DNA of 64,000 nucleotides from Nitrososphaerales archaeon (lineage in GTDB: Archaea > Thermoproteota > Nitrososphaeria > Nitrososphaerales > Gagatemarchaeaceae), in the NCBI GenBank assembly GCA_014874415.1, contig JACWAI010000099.1, forward strand, positions 1 to 64,000, given 5' to 3'. Shown here piece by piece: positions 14,854 to 23,161 of the stretch. The notes beneath the pieces are model-generated. The model had not been told where the DNA came from and ran no database searches. It saw only the letters and a list, made by a program, of their open reading frames with translations. A program made the translations under genes and the position numbers. Every line of letters starts with the position of its first letter. Position 1 is the stretch's first letter.

Positions 14854-16118
14854 CGCCCCCGGCCGAAGCAGAAAGGGCTGTCGGGATCGAGTGCTACGCT
14901 ACGTCCGGCGCTCCGTGCACGGCCAGGGCGAAGGCAAAGGCAGAGGACTTCGTCGTAGAAGAGCAGATCGTCCAGGAAGGTCTCGTGAACGAAGCCCGGC
15001 CTGACTTCTTCCCTCTTTATCGGGTGGAGAAACGCTCCGTAGACACCATGCACATGGCAAAGGAGCTATCCGCAGCCCTCAGGAGCAGAGTGAGCTACGG
15101 CGGTCTGAAAGACAAGAGGGCAGTGGCCGTGCAGTTCGTCACGCCCACCAGTCTTAGGGCGGAGAGGCCGATCAGGGTGGTCAGAGAAAGTTTCACTGCA
15201 GACCTGGTCGGATACGTTCCGAGGCCCCTCTCCCGCTCGGCTCTGTCAGGGAACGGGTTTGCTGTCGTCCTGAGAGACTGCTGTGATGGAGTAGGATCTC
15301 GGATTCAAGACACCATGAAGCTTGCGGGGGAACGAAGGCTGCCGAACTTCTACGGCCTCCAGAGGTTCGGAGCGTCGGGGAGCGGCACCCACCTGATAGG
15401 GAAAGACCTGGTGAAGAGAGAATTCGAAGAGGCGGTCGTACGGATGCTTTCAGCCGCGAACCCTTCTGAAACAGAGCGCGGCAGGGTCATAGGCGAAGCT
15501 CTGAGTGATGGAAAGTATGACGAAGTCATCAGGCTCCTTCCCCCAGGAAAGGACGTCGAGAAGCTGGTGGCCAATGGGCTGAGCCGGCATCCGGGGGAGT
15601 GGGTCAGGGCCCTGAGAGCGGTGCCCGTCAGGCTCAGGCGCCTCTACGTTCAAGCTTACCAATCCCTGATTTTCAACAAGACTTTGAGCAATGCGATGAA
15701 GAAGGGAGAAGACATTTCGAAGTTAGAGGCAGGGGACAACTGGGCCCCCACCTACGGAGGCGGGCTTGTGACGAAGGCAGTGCGCGGGGTGAAGGAAACG
15801 CACCTCGATGCAGCGGTGCCGATGGTGCAGGTCGTGGGCTACGCGTTCCGGGACTATGGCTCGAGGTTCGATGCCATAATCAAGGGGGTTCTCGATGAGG
15901 AAGGGACAGCTCCGGCAGAGTTCTACGTGAAGGAGATGCAGGAGGTGTCGGCGGAGGGGGGTTTTAGGCGGCCCCATCAGGCTGTCCGTGACGCCTCCTG
16001 GAGCACAGCCGGTCGCTCTGCCACGCTCAAGTTCGTCCTGGGGAAAGGCCAGTATGCTACCATCCTCCTGCGCGAGATAATCAAGCCCCGGGACCCGGTC
16101 GCCTCTGGTTTGGCCTAA
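14850..16118 (+). CDS. truD: tRNA pseudouridine synthase TruD
   Basis: Converts a uridine to pseudouridine in tRNA (position 13 in characterised members). From TTG 14850 the protein has 422 residues. YGGLKDKRAVAVQF carries the catalytic Asp (about residue 88), FYGLQRFG is the second conserved motif, and the TruD insertion domain and the C-terminal FVLGKGQYATILLREI follow. The frame is open further upstream inside pth2, but the family N-terminus (AEDFVVEE) begins only after 14850. Coupled to pth2 by overlapping stop and start. Confidence 0.93.
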   Translation: MTPPAEAERAVGIECYATSGAPCTARAKAKAEDFVVEEQIVQEGLVNEARPDFFPLYRVEKRSVDTMHMAKELSAALRSRVSYGGLKDKRAVAVQFVTPTSLRAERPIRVVRESFTADLVGYVPRPLSRSALSGNGFAVVLRDCCDGVGSRIQDTMKLAGERRLPNFYGLQRFGASGSGTHLIGKDLVKREFEEAVVRMLSAANPSETERGRVIGEALSDGKYDEVIRLLPPGKDVEKLVANGLSRHPGEWVRALRAVPVRLRRLYVQAYQSLIFNKTLSNAMKKGEDISKLEAGDNWAPTYGGGLVTKAVRGVKETHLDAAVPMVQVVGYAFRDYGSRFDAIIKGVLDEEGTAPAEFYVKEMQEVSAEGGFRRPHQAVRDASWSTAGRSATLKFVLGKGQYATILLREIIKPRDPVASGLA

Positions 16119-16130
16119 ATCCAAAGAACG

Positions 16131-16139
16131 CTTATACAT
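16131..16139 (+). promoter_or_regulatory. TATA box of the ferredoxin-NADP reductase gene
   Basis: CTTATACAT, 29-37 bases before TTG 16168. Confidence 0.45.
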
Positions 16140-16167
16140 CGTTCTCAGGTGGCCAGCCAGGAAGCCA

Positions 16168-17163
16168 TTGCCGGATGATGTCTACGACCTGACCATAGTC
16201 GGGGCCGGCCCGACCGGGCTTTTCGCCGCCTTCTATGCGGGCTTGAGGCAGATGAAGACCAAAGTGATCGACGCCCTCGAACAACCAGGAGGCCAGGTGG
16301 CGGTGCTGTATCCTGAGAAGTACATCTTCGACGTCCCAGGTTATTCGAAGATCCTGGCAAAGGACCTGGTGAAGTGCCTTGTAGAGCAGGGGTTCCAGTA
16401 CAACCCGACTGTAGTGCTCGGGGAGCGCGTAACTTCCATGCACAGGATCAACGGTACCATCGAGCTCGGGACGGACAAGGGGACCAGGCACGTGACGAAA
16501 GCCGTCCTTGTCGCAGCTGGGGTCGGAGCGTTTTCACCCAACAGGCTGGAGGCGAAGGGGGCAGCCGACTACGAAGGGAAGGGGGTCTACTATTTTGTGA
16601 AGGACAAGGGCACGTTCAAAGGCAAGAACCTGCTCATCGTAGGGGGAGGAGACTCGGCTGTCGACTGGGCCCTCAACATCAAGGACATCGCGAAGAAGAT
16701 CACCCTCGTCCACAGGAGGGACGTCTTCAGGGCGCACGAAGGGAGCGTGGCAGAGCTCATGAAATCGAGCGTCGATGTCAAGCTCTTCTTTGAAGTAAAG
16801 AGCGTTTCAGGGGACGGTTCCAATGTGACCCAGGCTGTCATCTATGACAACAGGTCGCAGGCCGAGACCACCCTGGACGTGGACGCCATACTCGTCAACA
16901 TCGGTTTCAGGGCGGACCTGGGGCCAATCAAGGACTGGGGGCTTCAGATCGACGGGAGGGAGATCAGGGCGAACGGAAAGATGGAGACGAGCATCCCCGG
17001 GGTGTTCGTCGCCGGGGACATCGCGGGACCCCAGGATGGCGTGAAGCTGAACCTTATCGCGACAGGGTATGCTCAGGCGGCCATGGCTGTGAACGTGGCA
17101 AAGGCGTTCGTCGACCCTAACTCGAAGATATTCCCGGGCCACAGCAGCGAGATGAAGAAGTAG
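16168..17163 (+). CDS. ferredoxin-NADP(+) reductase, thioredoxin-reductase-like (type 2)
   Basis: FAD enzyme moving electrons between ferredoxin and NADPH. The 331-residue protein has the FAD motif IVGAGPTGLFAAFYAG, QPGGQVAVLYPEK, the NAD(P) motif IVGGGDSAVDWAL and the second FAD motif VFVAGDIAG. The CxxC redox pair of thioredoxin reductase is absent from the NADPH domain, which separates type-2 FNR from true thioredoxin reductases. It starts at TTG 16168. Monocistronic, converging on rpl15e. The ferredoxin at 50.3 kb is a plausible partner by inference. Confidence 0.88.
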   Translation: MPDDVYDLTIVGAGPTGLFAAFYAGLRQMKTKVIDALEQPGGQVAVLYPEKYIFDVPGYSKILAKDLVKCLVEQGFQYNPTVVLGERVTSMHRINGTIELGTDKGTRHVTKAVLVAAGVGAFSPNRLEAKGAADYEGKGVYYFVKDKGTFKGKNLLIVGGGDSAVDWALNIKDIAKKITLVHRRDVFRAHEGSVAELMKSSVDVKLFFEVKSVSGDGSNVTQAVIYDNRSQAETTLDVDAILVNIGFRADLGPIKDWGLQIDGREIRANGKMETSIPGVFVAGDIAGPQDGVKLNLIATGYAQAAMAVNVAKAFVDPNSKIFPGHSSEMKK

Positions 17164-17164
17164 C

Positions 17165-17731
17165 CTAGTCCACGATGCCCAGGATGCGCCTGTAGTTGAA
17201 GTCGTTCTTGATGGCAGGGTGCATCGGGTCGATCAGGATGCATTCGAACCAGGCATGGATGCCGTCCTCCCAGACCGGGTACGAGCCCAGGAGCCTCATG
17301 TTGGGATGCCTTTCGGCCGCCCTCCTCTCGGCGACTTGCTGTGACGAGACGGCTGATTTTATCTTGAGAACACCCATGTGCTTCGGTCTCCTTCCCGACG
17401 TAGGACGCTGTTTTCTCATCCCGCCTCTTGATACGCGCATGCGGACCACGACGACCCCTTCCTTTGCCTTGTAGCCCAGAGCCCTAGCCCTGTCGAGCCG
17501 CCAGGGATGGTCGACCCTTAGCATGGCAGGCTGCTTCCTTAGCTCAACGGCTCTCGCTCTCATGTCTCCTCCCTTCTCATGGAGGATGTCTTGCCAGGTC
17601 TTCGAAATCTGCCTGTACATGGGCTTGAGCGCCTCGTTTTCGGTCGGCAAATAAACGTTCTCGGCTTTCGTCAGGCTCTGTTCTTCGTATTCCTCGTCGC
17701 CCAATTCGAACCGCGTTGGTTCGGTGGTCAT
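17165..17731 (-). CDS. rpl15e: large-subunit ribosomal protein L15e
   Basis: Core matches L15e: MYRQISKTWQDIL, AVELRKQPAMLRVDHPWRLDRARALGYKA, the glycine-arginine segment RGGMRKQRPTSGRRPKHMGV and the end WFECILIDPMHPAIKND. The frame from ATG 17731 gives 188 residues, with 37 acidic residues before the usual start. Met38 (17620) is the alternative and would match the family length. The 5' end sits 10 bases from an inverted-repeat operator shared with an RHH gene, an unusual position for a ribosomal gene. Confidence 0.93.
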   Translation of the reverse strand: MTTEPTRFELGDEEYEEQSLTKAENVYLPTENEALKPMYRQISKTWQDILHEKGGDMRARAVELRKQPAMLRVDHPWRLDRARALGYKAKEGVVVVRMRVSRGGMRKQRPTSGRRPKHMGVLKIKSAVSSQQVAERRAAERHPNMRLLGSYPVWEDGIHAWFECILIDPMHPAIKNDFNYRRILGIVD

Positions 17732-17740
17732 GTTCTGATA

Positions 17741-17792
17741 GCAATAGGTATACAGGGTAGAGCATATTAGTGTGCCTATTGATACCTATTGC
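17741..17792. promoter_or_regulatory. 11-bp inverted repeat with a third half-site, operator of the RHH module
   Basis: GCAATAGGTAT (17741-17751) is exactly inverted as ATACCTATTGC (17782-17792). A further CCTATTG at 17775-17781 lies 10 bp, one helical turn, before the CCTATTG within the right arm. A TATA-like CATATTAG lies between the arms, 24-32 bases before the RHH start. Occupation by the RHH protein would block its own promoter and could affect rpl15e. Repeat is seen directly; function is inferred. Confidence 0.65.
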
Positions 17793-17793
17793 A

Positions 17794-17937
17794 ATGATGG
17801 AGCGCGTAATGCTATCAGTCTCCGAGGAGATGCTGAAGGCCTTGGAGCAGGAAAGGAAGCTGAGGAAACTTGAGACGGTTCCCGAAGCGGTGAGAGCCGT
17901 GCTAGGTGAATACTTCAAGGTCAAGGAAGCTAGATGA
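17794..17937 (+). CDS. 47-residue ribbon-helix-helix (CopG/VapB-like) regulator
   Basis: A very small protein starting at ATG 17794 (or 17797). RVMLSVSEEMLKALEQERK followed by TVPEAVRAVLGEYFKVK has the complete RHH pattern of one strand and two helices with nothing else, as in CopG, Arc and antitoxins. Its last bases (ATGA) overlap the start of the next gene, so the pair is co-translated. Palindromic CAATAGG repeats lie immediately upstream. An autoregulating antitoxin or repressor is the likely role, by inference from layout. Confidence 0.75.
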   Translation: MMERVMLSVSEEMLKALEQERKLRKLETVPEAVRAVLGEYFKVKEAR

Positions 17938-18521
17938 AGCCTTTAGAAGATTCTACCTTGGCGCTTAACAGCGCGAAAAGTCTCAAGTTGGGGATAAACG
18001 GTGAAAATTGGGCCTTGAGTGTAACTCTCACTGATAGATTGAAGTGGTTGCTTACGATTGTCAAGCTAGTTGGAGAAGTCGAGGGTGCGACCAGACTACA
18101 GAAGCTGACGTTTCTGGTTAGTCAGAACGTGAAAGAACTCGAAGAGTATCATTTCTACGGCGATTGGATAGCTGGCAAGTTTGGCCCATTCAGCCAAGAC
18201 CTTGCAGACGACGTTGAGCTAGCCATAGAACAGAAAACAATGTGGGGTGGGCTGGTCAAGAATAATGCAGGACATGAAGTAGTCAACTACGCCCTTACAG
18301 AGGAAGGCATGAGAATAGCAGACCAGACTGTAAAGGACAATCCCAAAATCAAATCGAAGATAGAAGAAATAGTGAACCAATATGCGAGAAGCGGTCTGAT
18401 GAGTCTCTTGCATGATGTTTACTATCGATATCCTCAATACACTAGCGGAAGCACGATAAAGGGAGAGATTGCGCGGGGCTCAGGATACCAAGATACCGCC
18501 CTCGACAGGAAATACGACTAG
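17934..18521 (+). CDS. Panacea/YwgA-like protein coupled to the RHH regulator
   Basis: A 195-residue protein beginning at ATG 17934 inside the stop of the RHH gene. The core TRLQKLTFLVSQ, then YHFYGDWIAGKFGPFSQDL and a YALTEEGMRIAD wing resembles the Panacea (DUF4065)/YwgA-type domain (LQKL...FxY..YGPyS...L) that accompanies many toxin-antitoxin systems. A function as antitoxin partner or phage-response factor is not shown. The gene reads AT-richer than the surrounding genome, consistent with transfer. Homology is judged by motif pattern only. Confidence 0.55.
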   Translation: MKPLEDSTLALNSAKSLKLGINGENWALSVTLTDRLKWLLTIVKLVGEVEGATRLQKLTFLVSQNVKELEEYHFYGDWIAGKFGPFSQDLADDVELAIEQKTMWGGLVKNNAGHEVVNYALTEEGMRIADQTVKDNPKIKSKIEEIVNQYARSGLMSLLHDVYYRYPQYTSGSTIKGEIARGSGYQDTALDRKYD

Positions 18522-19043
18522 GCCTTCAGCCCGCTTCTTTTTCGAATCTTCCTCTTCAACTCAGAAAGTCGAGTGAAGGTCTTGTAAAAAGACCAGCTCC
18601 CAATAAGCCAAATTCCTGAAGCAAAGAAACCGATCAGCAATGTCAGTCCCGCGAAGGTAGAGCCATTCGGGTCTGGAAGGGTTGCCCCGTAGGCAAGGGC
18701 ACCAGTGACTAACATGCCGACTACGGTGGCGATATCTCCCCTTACCCCTCGCCGAATTGTCAACCTCAAGTCGGTCGAGTTCGGTGTTAATTGATTTTAC
18801 TGCGGAGAACTGGGAAGCGATGGAGACCACGCTGTCAACTTTGTCTTGTTGTGCGCCAGCATCAACGACGGTGTTTACTTCATTGCCCAAACGTGTTTGA
18901 ATCTCTCCTAACCACGCTTCGCTTTGCTTTATCAGTTCGGGTATCATTTCTTCCCATTTGTCTATCCTAATGAAGAGGAAGACCAAAGTAATGGCAACGG
19001 CAGAACCGACAAGACCATACACGGCTGTCAAGTCGATGGACAA
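18518..19043 (-). pseudogene. membrane protein gene split over two frames (probable frameshift)
   Basis: From 19043 one frame encodes a membrane helix (AVYGLVGSAVAITLVFLFI) and a helical stretch up to about 18775 (SINTELDRL). It then turns into Arg/Cys-rich nonsense. In the next frame, from TTG 18769 to 18518, lies an 83-residue stretch with two membrane helices (DIATVVGMLVTGALAYGA and GLTLLIGFFASGIWLIGSW) and a basic tail. A single base change near 18770-18790 would join them into one protein with three membrane segments. Two overlapping genes are the alternative. A TATA-like sequence lies at 19064-19073 on the minus strand. Function unknown; the patch is AT-richer. Confidence 0.5.
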
Positions 19044-19139
19044 TAGAGGTATGGGTTCGGACTGTATTATTTGAAGCGTGGTCTGCTAACCGACTGGTGC
19101 TGAACGCCTCCGAAGGGCGTAAGTTACCAGAACCTTTCG

Positions 19140-20051
19140 TCAGCCGGCGGCGAAGAAGGCCCTCACCTTCTCCCCGATCACGACAATGGCGTTCGCCTGA
19201 GCCTCCTCTGTCTGGCCCCCTATGTGGGGCGTGAGAATCGTGTTGGGAGCAGACATGATCGCCCCCGAGGGAGGCTCGCTTTCGAACACATCCAGGGCCG
19301 CTCCCCCGATGCGGCCCTCTTTCAGGGCGGCAGCCAGCGCCTCCTCGTCGATCACCCCTCCACGCGAAGTGTTGACAAGGACCGACGTCTTCTTCATCTG
19401 GGCGATCTTCTGCGCCCCCAACATGTGCCTGGTCTCAGGCGTCATCGGCACATGAAGGGTGATGTAGTCAGAGGTGGTCAAGAGCTCGTCGAGGGTAGCC
19501 ACCCTGGCGCCGAGCGAGGAAAGCACCTCCGGAGGTATTGCTATCACGTCATAGAAGAGCACGGACATCCCCAGAGTCTTCCCGATCTCTGCTATGCGGC
19601 GCCCGATCCTGCCGAGGCCCACCACTCCCAGAATCTTGCCTTTCAACTCCCTCCCCATCAGGGCGTTCTTCTCCCACTTCCCCGACTTCGTGCTTGAATC
19701 GGCCTGGACGAGCTTCCTGCTCAGGGCAAGCATCAGCAGCACGACGTGCTCAGATACGGCTTCTACGAGGGACTCGGGACTGTTGATGACCGACACGCCC
19801 TTCGACTTCGCGTACTCCACATCGACGTTGTCCAGGCCGGTACCCGGCCTGGCGACCAATCTTAGTCGGGTTCCCCTGTCGAGCACCTGCCGGTCCACCT
19901 TCGTCCTGCTCCGGATGATGAGCCCCTCGTAGTCGCCGACGGCGGCGAGGAGCTCCTCCTTCGTGATCGTCGGTCGATAGAATACGTCGATGCCTGGTCC
20001 GAGGGCTAGCTTCTCCACCTCGACATGGTCGCAGATCAGGACCTTCGCCAT
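19140..20051 (-). CDS. serA: D-3-phosphoglycerate dehydrogenase, short form without ACT domain
   Basis: First step of serine synthesis from 3-phosphoglycerate, NAD-linked. In 303 residues: LVARPGTGLDNVD (substrate loop), the dinucleotide motif GVVGLGRIGRRIAE, NTSRGGVIDE with the catalytic Arg, ALDVFESEPP with the Glu, and LTPHIGGQT with the His. The C-terminal ACT or ASB regulatory domain of long forms is missing, so serine feedback is unlikely. Other 2-hydroxyacid dehydrogenases cannot be excluded. Its ATG overlaps the end of the flavoprotein gene by 16 bases. Confidence 0.85.
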   Translation of the reverse strand: MAKVLICDHVEVEKLALGPGIDVFYRPTITKEELLAAVGDYEGLIIRSRTKVDRQVLDRGTRLRLVARPGTGLDNVDVEYAKSKGVSVINSPESLVEAVSEHVVLLMLALSRKLVQADSSTKSGKWEKNALMGRELKGKILGVVGLGRIGRRIAEIGKTLGMSVLFYDVIAIPPEVLSSLGARVATLDELLTTSDYITLHVPMTPETRHMLGAQKIAQMKKTSVLVNTSRGGVIDEEALAAALKEGRIGGAALDVFESEPPSGAIMSAPNTILTPHIGGQTEEAQANAIVVIGEKVRAFFAAG

Positions 20052-21265
20052 TCGCGCAACCCCAGCCTAGCGGTCTCAGAAATCAGCGATATATCGCTTG
20101 AACTCGAGCCTCCGTAGGCAAGAGCTTGAAGGCTGATCCCCGACGAAATGGGCACAGCGACGGCGGGGGCTGAGCTTGTTGGCGCCAGCAACTCGACCCC
20201 TACGACCCGCTGGCTCTTCTTTTCGTAGAGGATTTCACATGCGCCCGATTTCCCCCAGCACTTGTCTACGGCCTTGACCGCAAGCCCGCGTGCGCGAGCT
20301 CCGCGACACCCCAAGCCCACCCTGCACCATCTCAGCCCGAAGGCGGACGTCTCGCCGAACCTTGCCGTGCTTATGCGGTGTTCTTCCCCCATACAATTTG
20401 CACCTGCAATCAGGCCAGAAATGGCGGCCTCGCTTTCGAGCGTCGCGGCCGGGGCCAAACCCGTTTCCAGCTCCGCGCACCCGCCGGCAGCGAACACACC
20501 AGGGCACGCCGTATTCATCGACCTATCCACCAGCAGACCGCCCAACCTCCCGCTAGACGCGGGCGTAGGGAGCACCTTGGGGACCCTCCGAGGGACGACG
20601 GCGAGCGTCGAACAGGCAATCACTTCTGAGTCCGTCAGGACGGCCTCGAGGGCGTCTACCCCAACTGCCTTCCCGATTCTTCCGTAGGAGACGACGACCC
20701 CGCTTGATCGGACCGCGTCAACCAGCAGCCCGAGGATGGAAGGGGACGGCAATTCGTGCTGCCACTCTGAGATGACCAGGTGCACCTTCGGGCAAAGCCC
20801 CCTCAGCCTTTCGGCCACCTGGAGCCCTCGAAAACCCTCGCCGACAACCACGACCCCTCCCGAGGAGGCTGCCGAAACCCCAAGGTCGGCGTAAGAGTCA
20901 GGGGAGTCGAGATGGATTACCCCATGCTTTCGGGAGCCAGTGAAAACGGGGCCGCGGAAGGAACTGCCTGTCGCTACAATCGCAGATTCAAACGATTTGG
21001 GGCCGACAGAAGTCACGACGGAACCGGAACCCACGGCCTTCGCTTCAGCCCTCAGGATCTCCCCAGGGGGGACCGGTAGTCTGCGCAGAGCATCGGTCGG
21101 ACCTGCAGTCTCGACTGTTGGACCGATCAGGTCAGGCCAAGTCGCCCACGGCGGAGCCTGCGCCTCCAATCGTTCGATGATGGTGACGTCTGCCCCCTTC
21201 TCTCCGGCCTCCAGGGCAGCCTCTGAGCCCGCAGTCCCACCTCCAACCACGCAGACCCTTACCAA
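20036..21265 (-). CDS. pyridine-nucleotide-disulfide-oxidoreductase-like flavoprotein
   Basis: A 409-residue FAD protein resembling dihydrolipoamide dehydrogenase/NADH oxidase relatives. VCVVGGGTAGSEAALEAGEKG is the FAD motif, VVVVGEGFRGLQVAERLRG the NAD motif and GVFAAGGCAE the third FAD motif. The redox CxxxxC pair after the first motif is absent, so it is not a lipoamide dehydrogenase; coenzyme-A-disulfide-type chemistry is not supported either. A C-terminal dimerisation domain follows from about 300. Starts at TTG 21265, 24 bases from a symmetrical TATA box. Operon with serA. Confidence 0.75.
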   Translation of the reverse strand: MVRVCVVGGGTAGSEAALEAGEKGADVTIIERLEAQAPPWATWPDLIGPTVETAGPTDALRRLPVPPGEILRAEAKAVGSGSVVTSVGPKSFESAIVATGSSFRGPVFTGSRKHGVIHLDSPDSYADLGVSAASSGGVVVVGEGFRGLQVAERLRGLCPKVHLVISEWQHELPSPSILGLLVDAVRSSGVVVSYGRIGKAVGVDALEAVLTDSEVIACSTLAVVPRRVPKVLPTPASSGRLGGLLVDRSMNTACPGVFAAGGCAELETGLAPAATLESEAAISGLIAGANCMGEEHRISTARFGETSAFGLRWCRVGLGCRGARARGLAVKAVDKCWGKSGACEILYEKKSQRVVGVELLAPTSSAPAVAVPISSGISLQALAYGGSSSSDISLISETARLGLREWRRS

Positions 21266-21288
21266 CGAAACAGTCGCAGGGTGAGACG

Positions 21289-21296
21289 GTTATAAC
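21289..21296. promoter_or_regulatory. palindromic TATA box serving two divergent genes
   Basis: GTTATAAC is a perfect palindrome 24 bases from the minus start (21265) and 23 bases from the plus start (21319), so one box could direct both transcripts. Confidence 0.5.
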
Positions 21297-21318
21297 GGGC
21301 AGGGAACGCGGCAGGCTC

Positions 21319-22524
21319 GTGCTCGTGGGGGTCGTCGGCAAACCTAATGTCGGGAAGTCGACATTCTTCGCAGCTTCGACCCTGAAGGACGTGCCCATCG
21401 CAGACTACCCCTTTACCACGATCCAGCCCAACGTGGGGGTCGCCCACCTGAAGACCAGGTGCGTCTGCAAGGAGATGGGCGTGACCGACAATCCAAGGAA
21501 CTCCGCCTGCGTGAACGGCATCAGGCTTGTCCCCGTGAAGATCGTCGACGTCGCAGGTCTGGTGGAAGGTGCCTCGAAGGGGAAGGGGCTGGGCAACCAG
21601 TTCCTCGACGACCTCAGGCAGGCCGACGCCCTGATCCAGGTGGTCGACGCTTCCGGGTCTACAGACCTCGAGGGGAGGAAGGTCCCGCCAGGCTCGCACG
21701 ACCCCCTGGGAGACATCGCCATGGTCGAGCGCGAATTCGACCTCTGGATGTTCGGGATCCTCAAGAAGGATTGGGAGAAGGCGACGAGGTCACTGGAGCA
21801 GACAGGAGGGAAGATCGTGGAGCACCTCGCTGAGAGGCTCTCGGGGCTGTCGGTCACCTACGCAGACGTGGAGCACGTCATCCTGCACCTCCATATGAGG
21901 ACCGAGAAGCCCAGCGCCTGGAGCGACGACCAGCTTATGCAGTTCGTGGTCGAGATGAGGAAGCTCACGAAGCCATCACTTATCGCAGCGAACAAGGCGG
22001 ACCTACCGACCTCGCCCGGCAACATCGAAGCACTCGGGAAGACGGGCCGAAAGGTCGTCCCGTGCGCCTCGGAGGCGGAGCTTCTCCTCAGGAAGGCGGC
22101 GGAACACGGGCTGGTGGAGTACACACCGGGCGACCCTAGATTCAACATCAGGGATCCTGCGAAGCTGAGCCCCGCGCAGGCCAACGCCCTCAAGATGGTC
22201 GATGAGAAGGTGATGAAGGCCTATGGGGGGACAGGGGTCCAGGAGGCGGTCAACCAGGCTTTCTTCGAGCTTCTGCATGCGATTGTCGTGTTCCCGGTCG
22301 AAGACGAGACGAGGCTCACAGACAAGGACGGGAGGGTGCTCCCTGACGCTTTCGTGATGAGGGGAGGGTCCACGGCGATCGACCTTGCCCGGACGGTGCA
22401 CAGCGAACTGGCGGAGACATTCATCTACGCCATCGACGCGAGGACCGGAAAGAGGCTCGGGTCGGACCACGTCCTCAAGGACAGGGACATCGTGAAGATC
22501 GCGTCAAGCGGCAAGAGGGGCTAG
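21319..22524 (+). CDS. YchF/OLA1-type translation-associated GTPase with TGS domain
   Basis: Obg-family P-loop NTPase that binds ribosomes. In 401 residues from GTG 21319: P-loop GKPNVGKST at about 7-15, switch II DVAGLVEGASKGKGLGNQFL, NKAD (AANKADLP) for base recognition, and a C-terminal TGS domain (PDAFVMRGGSTAIDLARTVH) ending in GSDHVLKDRDIVKI. The end overlaps the convergent rps3ae gene by 21 bases. Confidence 0.93.
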   Translation: MLVGVVGKPNVGKSTFFAASTLKDVPIADYPFTTIQPNVGVAHLKTRCVCKEMGVTDNPRNSACVNGIRLVPVKIVDVAGLVEGASKGKGLGNQFLDDLRQADALIQVVDASGSTDLEGRKVPPGSHDPLGDIAMVEREFDLWMFGILKKDWEKATRSLEQTGGKIVEHLAERLSGLSVTYADVEHVILHLHMRTEKPSAWSDDQLMQFVVEMRKLTKPSLIAANKADLPTSPGNIEALGKTGRKVVPCASEAELLLRKAAEHGLVEYTPGDPRFNIRDPAKLSPAQANALKMVDEKVMKAYGGTGVQEAVNQAFFELLHAIVVFPVEDETRLTDKDGRVLPDAFVMRGGSTAIDLARTVHSELAETFIYAIDARTGKRLGSDHVLKDRDIVKIASSGKRG

Positions 22525-23127
22525 CTGCTCGGCCTTCCGCGGCTCTGGCCGGGTTATCAGCTTGCTCTTCCTGACCCCCACGTGTCTCAGGTGGGTGACC
22601 TTCTTCGCCTCGTTGTAGACATCGGAGGCGACCTTCTGCAGGACTAGCTCCTGCGCGAAGCCTTCGTAGTTCATGCTCGCCGCCTTCTCCCTGATTACCT
22701 GGTCCATTATCAGCCTGAGGTCGTGCTTCTTGGAGCTGTTCATCTTGCCCTGCGAGAGCGCGGTGCAATAGACCCTGACGACGTAACCGTCTTTTGTCGT
22801 GTAATCGTGGATGAAATCAGACATTGAAGAGCCGCGCCTTATCAGGCTCCTGAGGAACTCGCGCGAGTACTCGTGCCCCTTGAAGACTGTGTATGCAGTC
22901 CCGCCCTCTATCCTGTCGACCTGGAAGAAGAGCTTGAACGCGTAATGCTGGGGGTCCTGCTTGAGTATGTCATACAGTGTCGTTTCGATCACCCTCCCCT
23001 CCGGCTTCTGGATGTCCGTGAGCGGTATCCTCGCTATGGGCGCGTTCCCGAAGGATGGGGACGCCGTGACTGTGACCCAGGACTTCAGCTTCCACTTGTC
23101 CCTCACCTTCGCTGCTTTCTTCGGCAA
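22504..23127 (-). CDS. rps3ae: small-subunit ribosomal protein S3Ae
   Basis: Eukaryotic-type small-subunit protein (eS1). In 207 residues: KVRDKWKLKSWVTVTAS and the GRVIETTLYDILKQD segment are the family hallmarks, followed by a RRGSSMSDFIHDYTTKDGYVVRV core and a Lys/Arg tail. Starts at TTG 23127 with the minus-strand TATA box GTTATAAG at 23153-23160 (about 26 bases upstream), so it has its own promoter although it follows serS by 34 bases. Confidence 0.95.
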   Translation of the reverse strand: MPKKAAKVRDKWKLKSWVTVTASPSFGNAPIARIPLTDIQKPEGRVIETTLYDILKQDPQHYAFKLFFQVDRIEGGTAYTVFKGHEYSREFLRSLIRRGSSMSDFIHDYTTKDGYVVRVYCTALSQGKMNSSKKHDLRLIMDQVIREKAASMNYEGFAQELVLQKVASDVYNEAKKVTHLRHVGVRKSKLITRPEPRKAEQLAPLAA

Positions 23128-23152
23128 ACTTTGACGCCCCGTTCCTCTCGCG

Positions 23153-23160
23153 CTTATAAC
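23153..23160 (-). promoter_or_regulatory. TATA box of rps3ae
   Basis: Minus-strand GTTATAAG about 26 bases before the TTG start of rps3ae, just downstream of the serS stop. Confidence 0.5.
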
Positions 23161-23161
23161 C

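Noticed and set aside
19105-19130. Small hairpin (CGCC/GGCG) after serA as a terminator
   Set aside because: Only 4 bp of stem and no T-run; archaeal termination would not need it.
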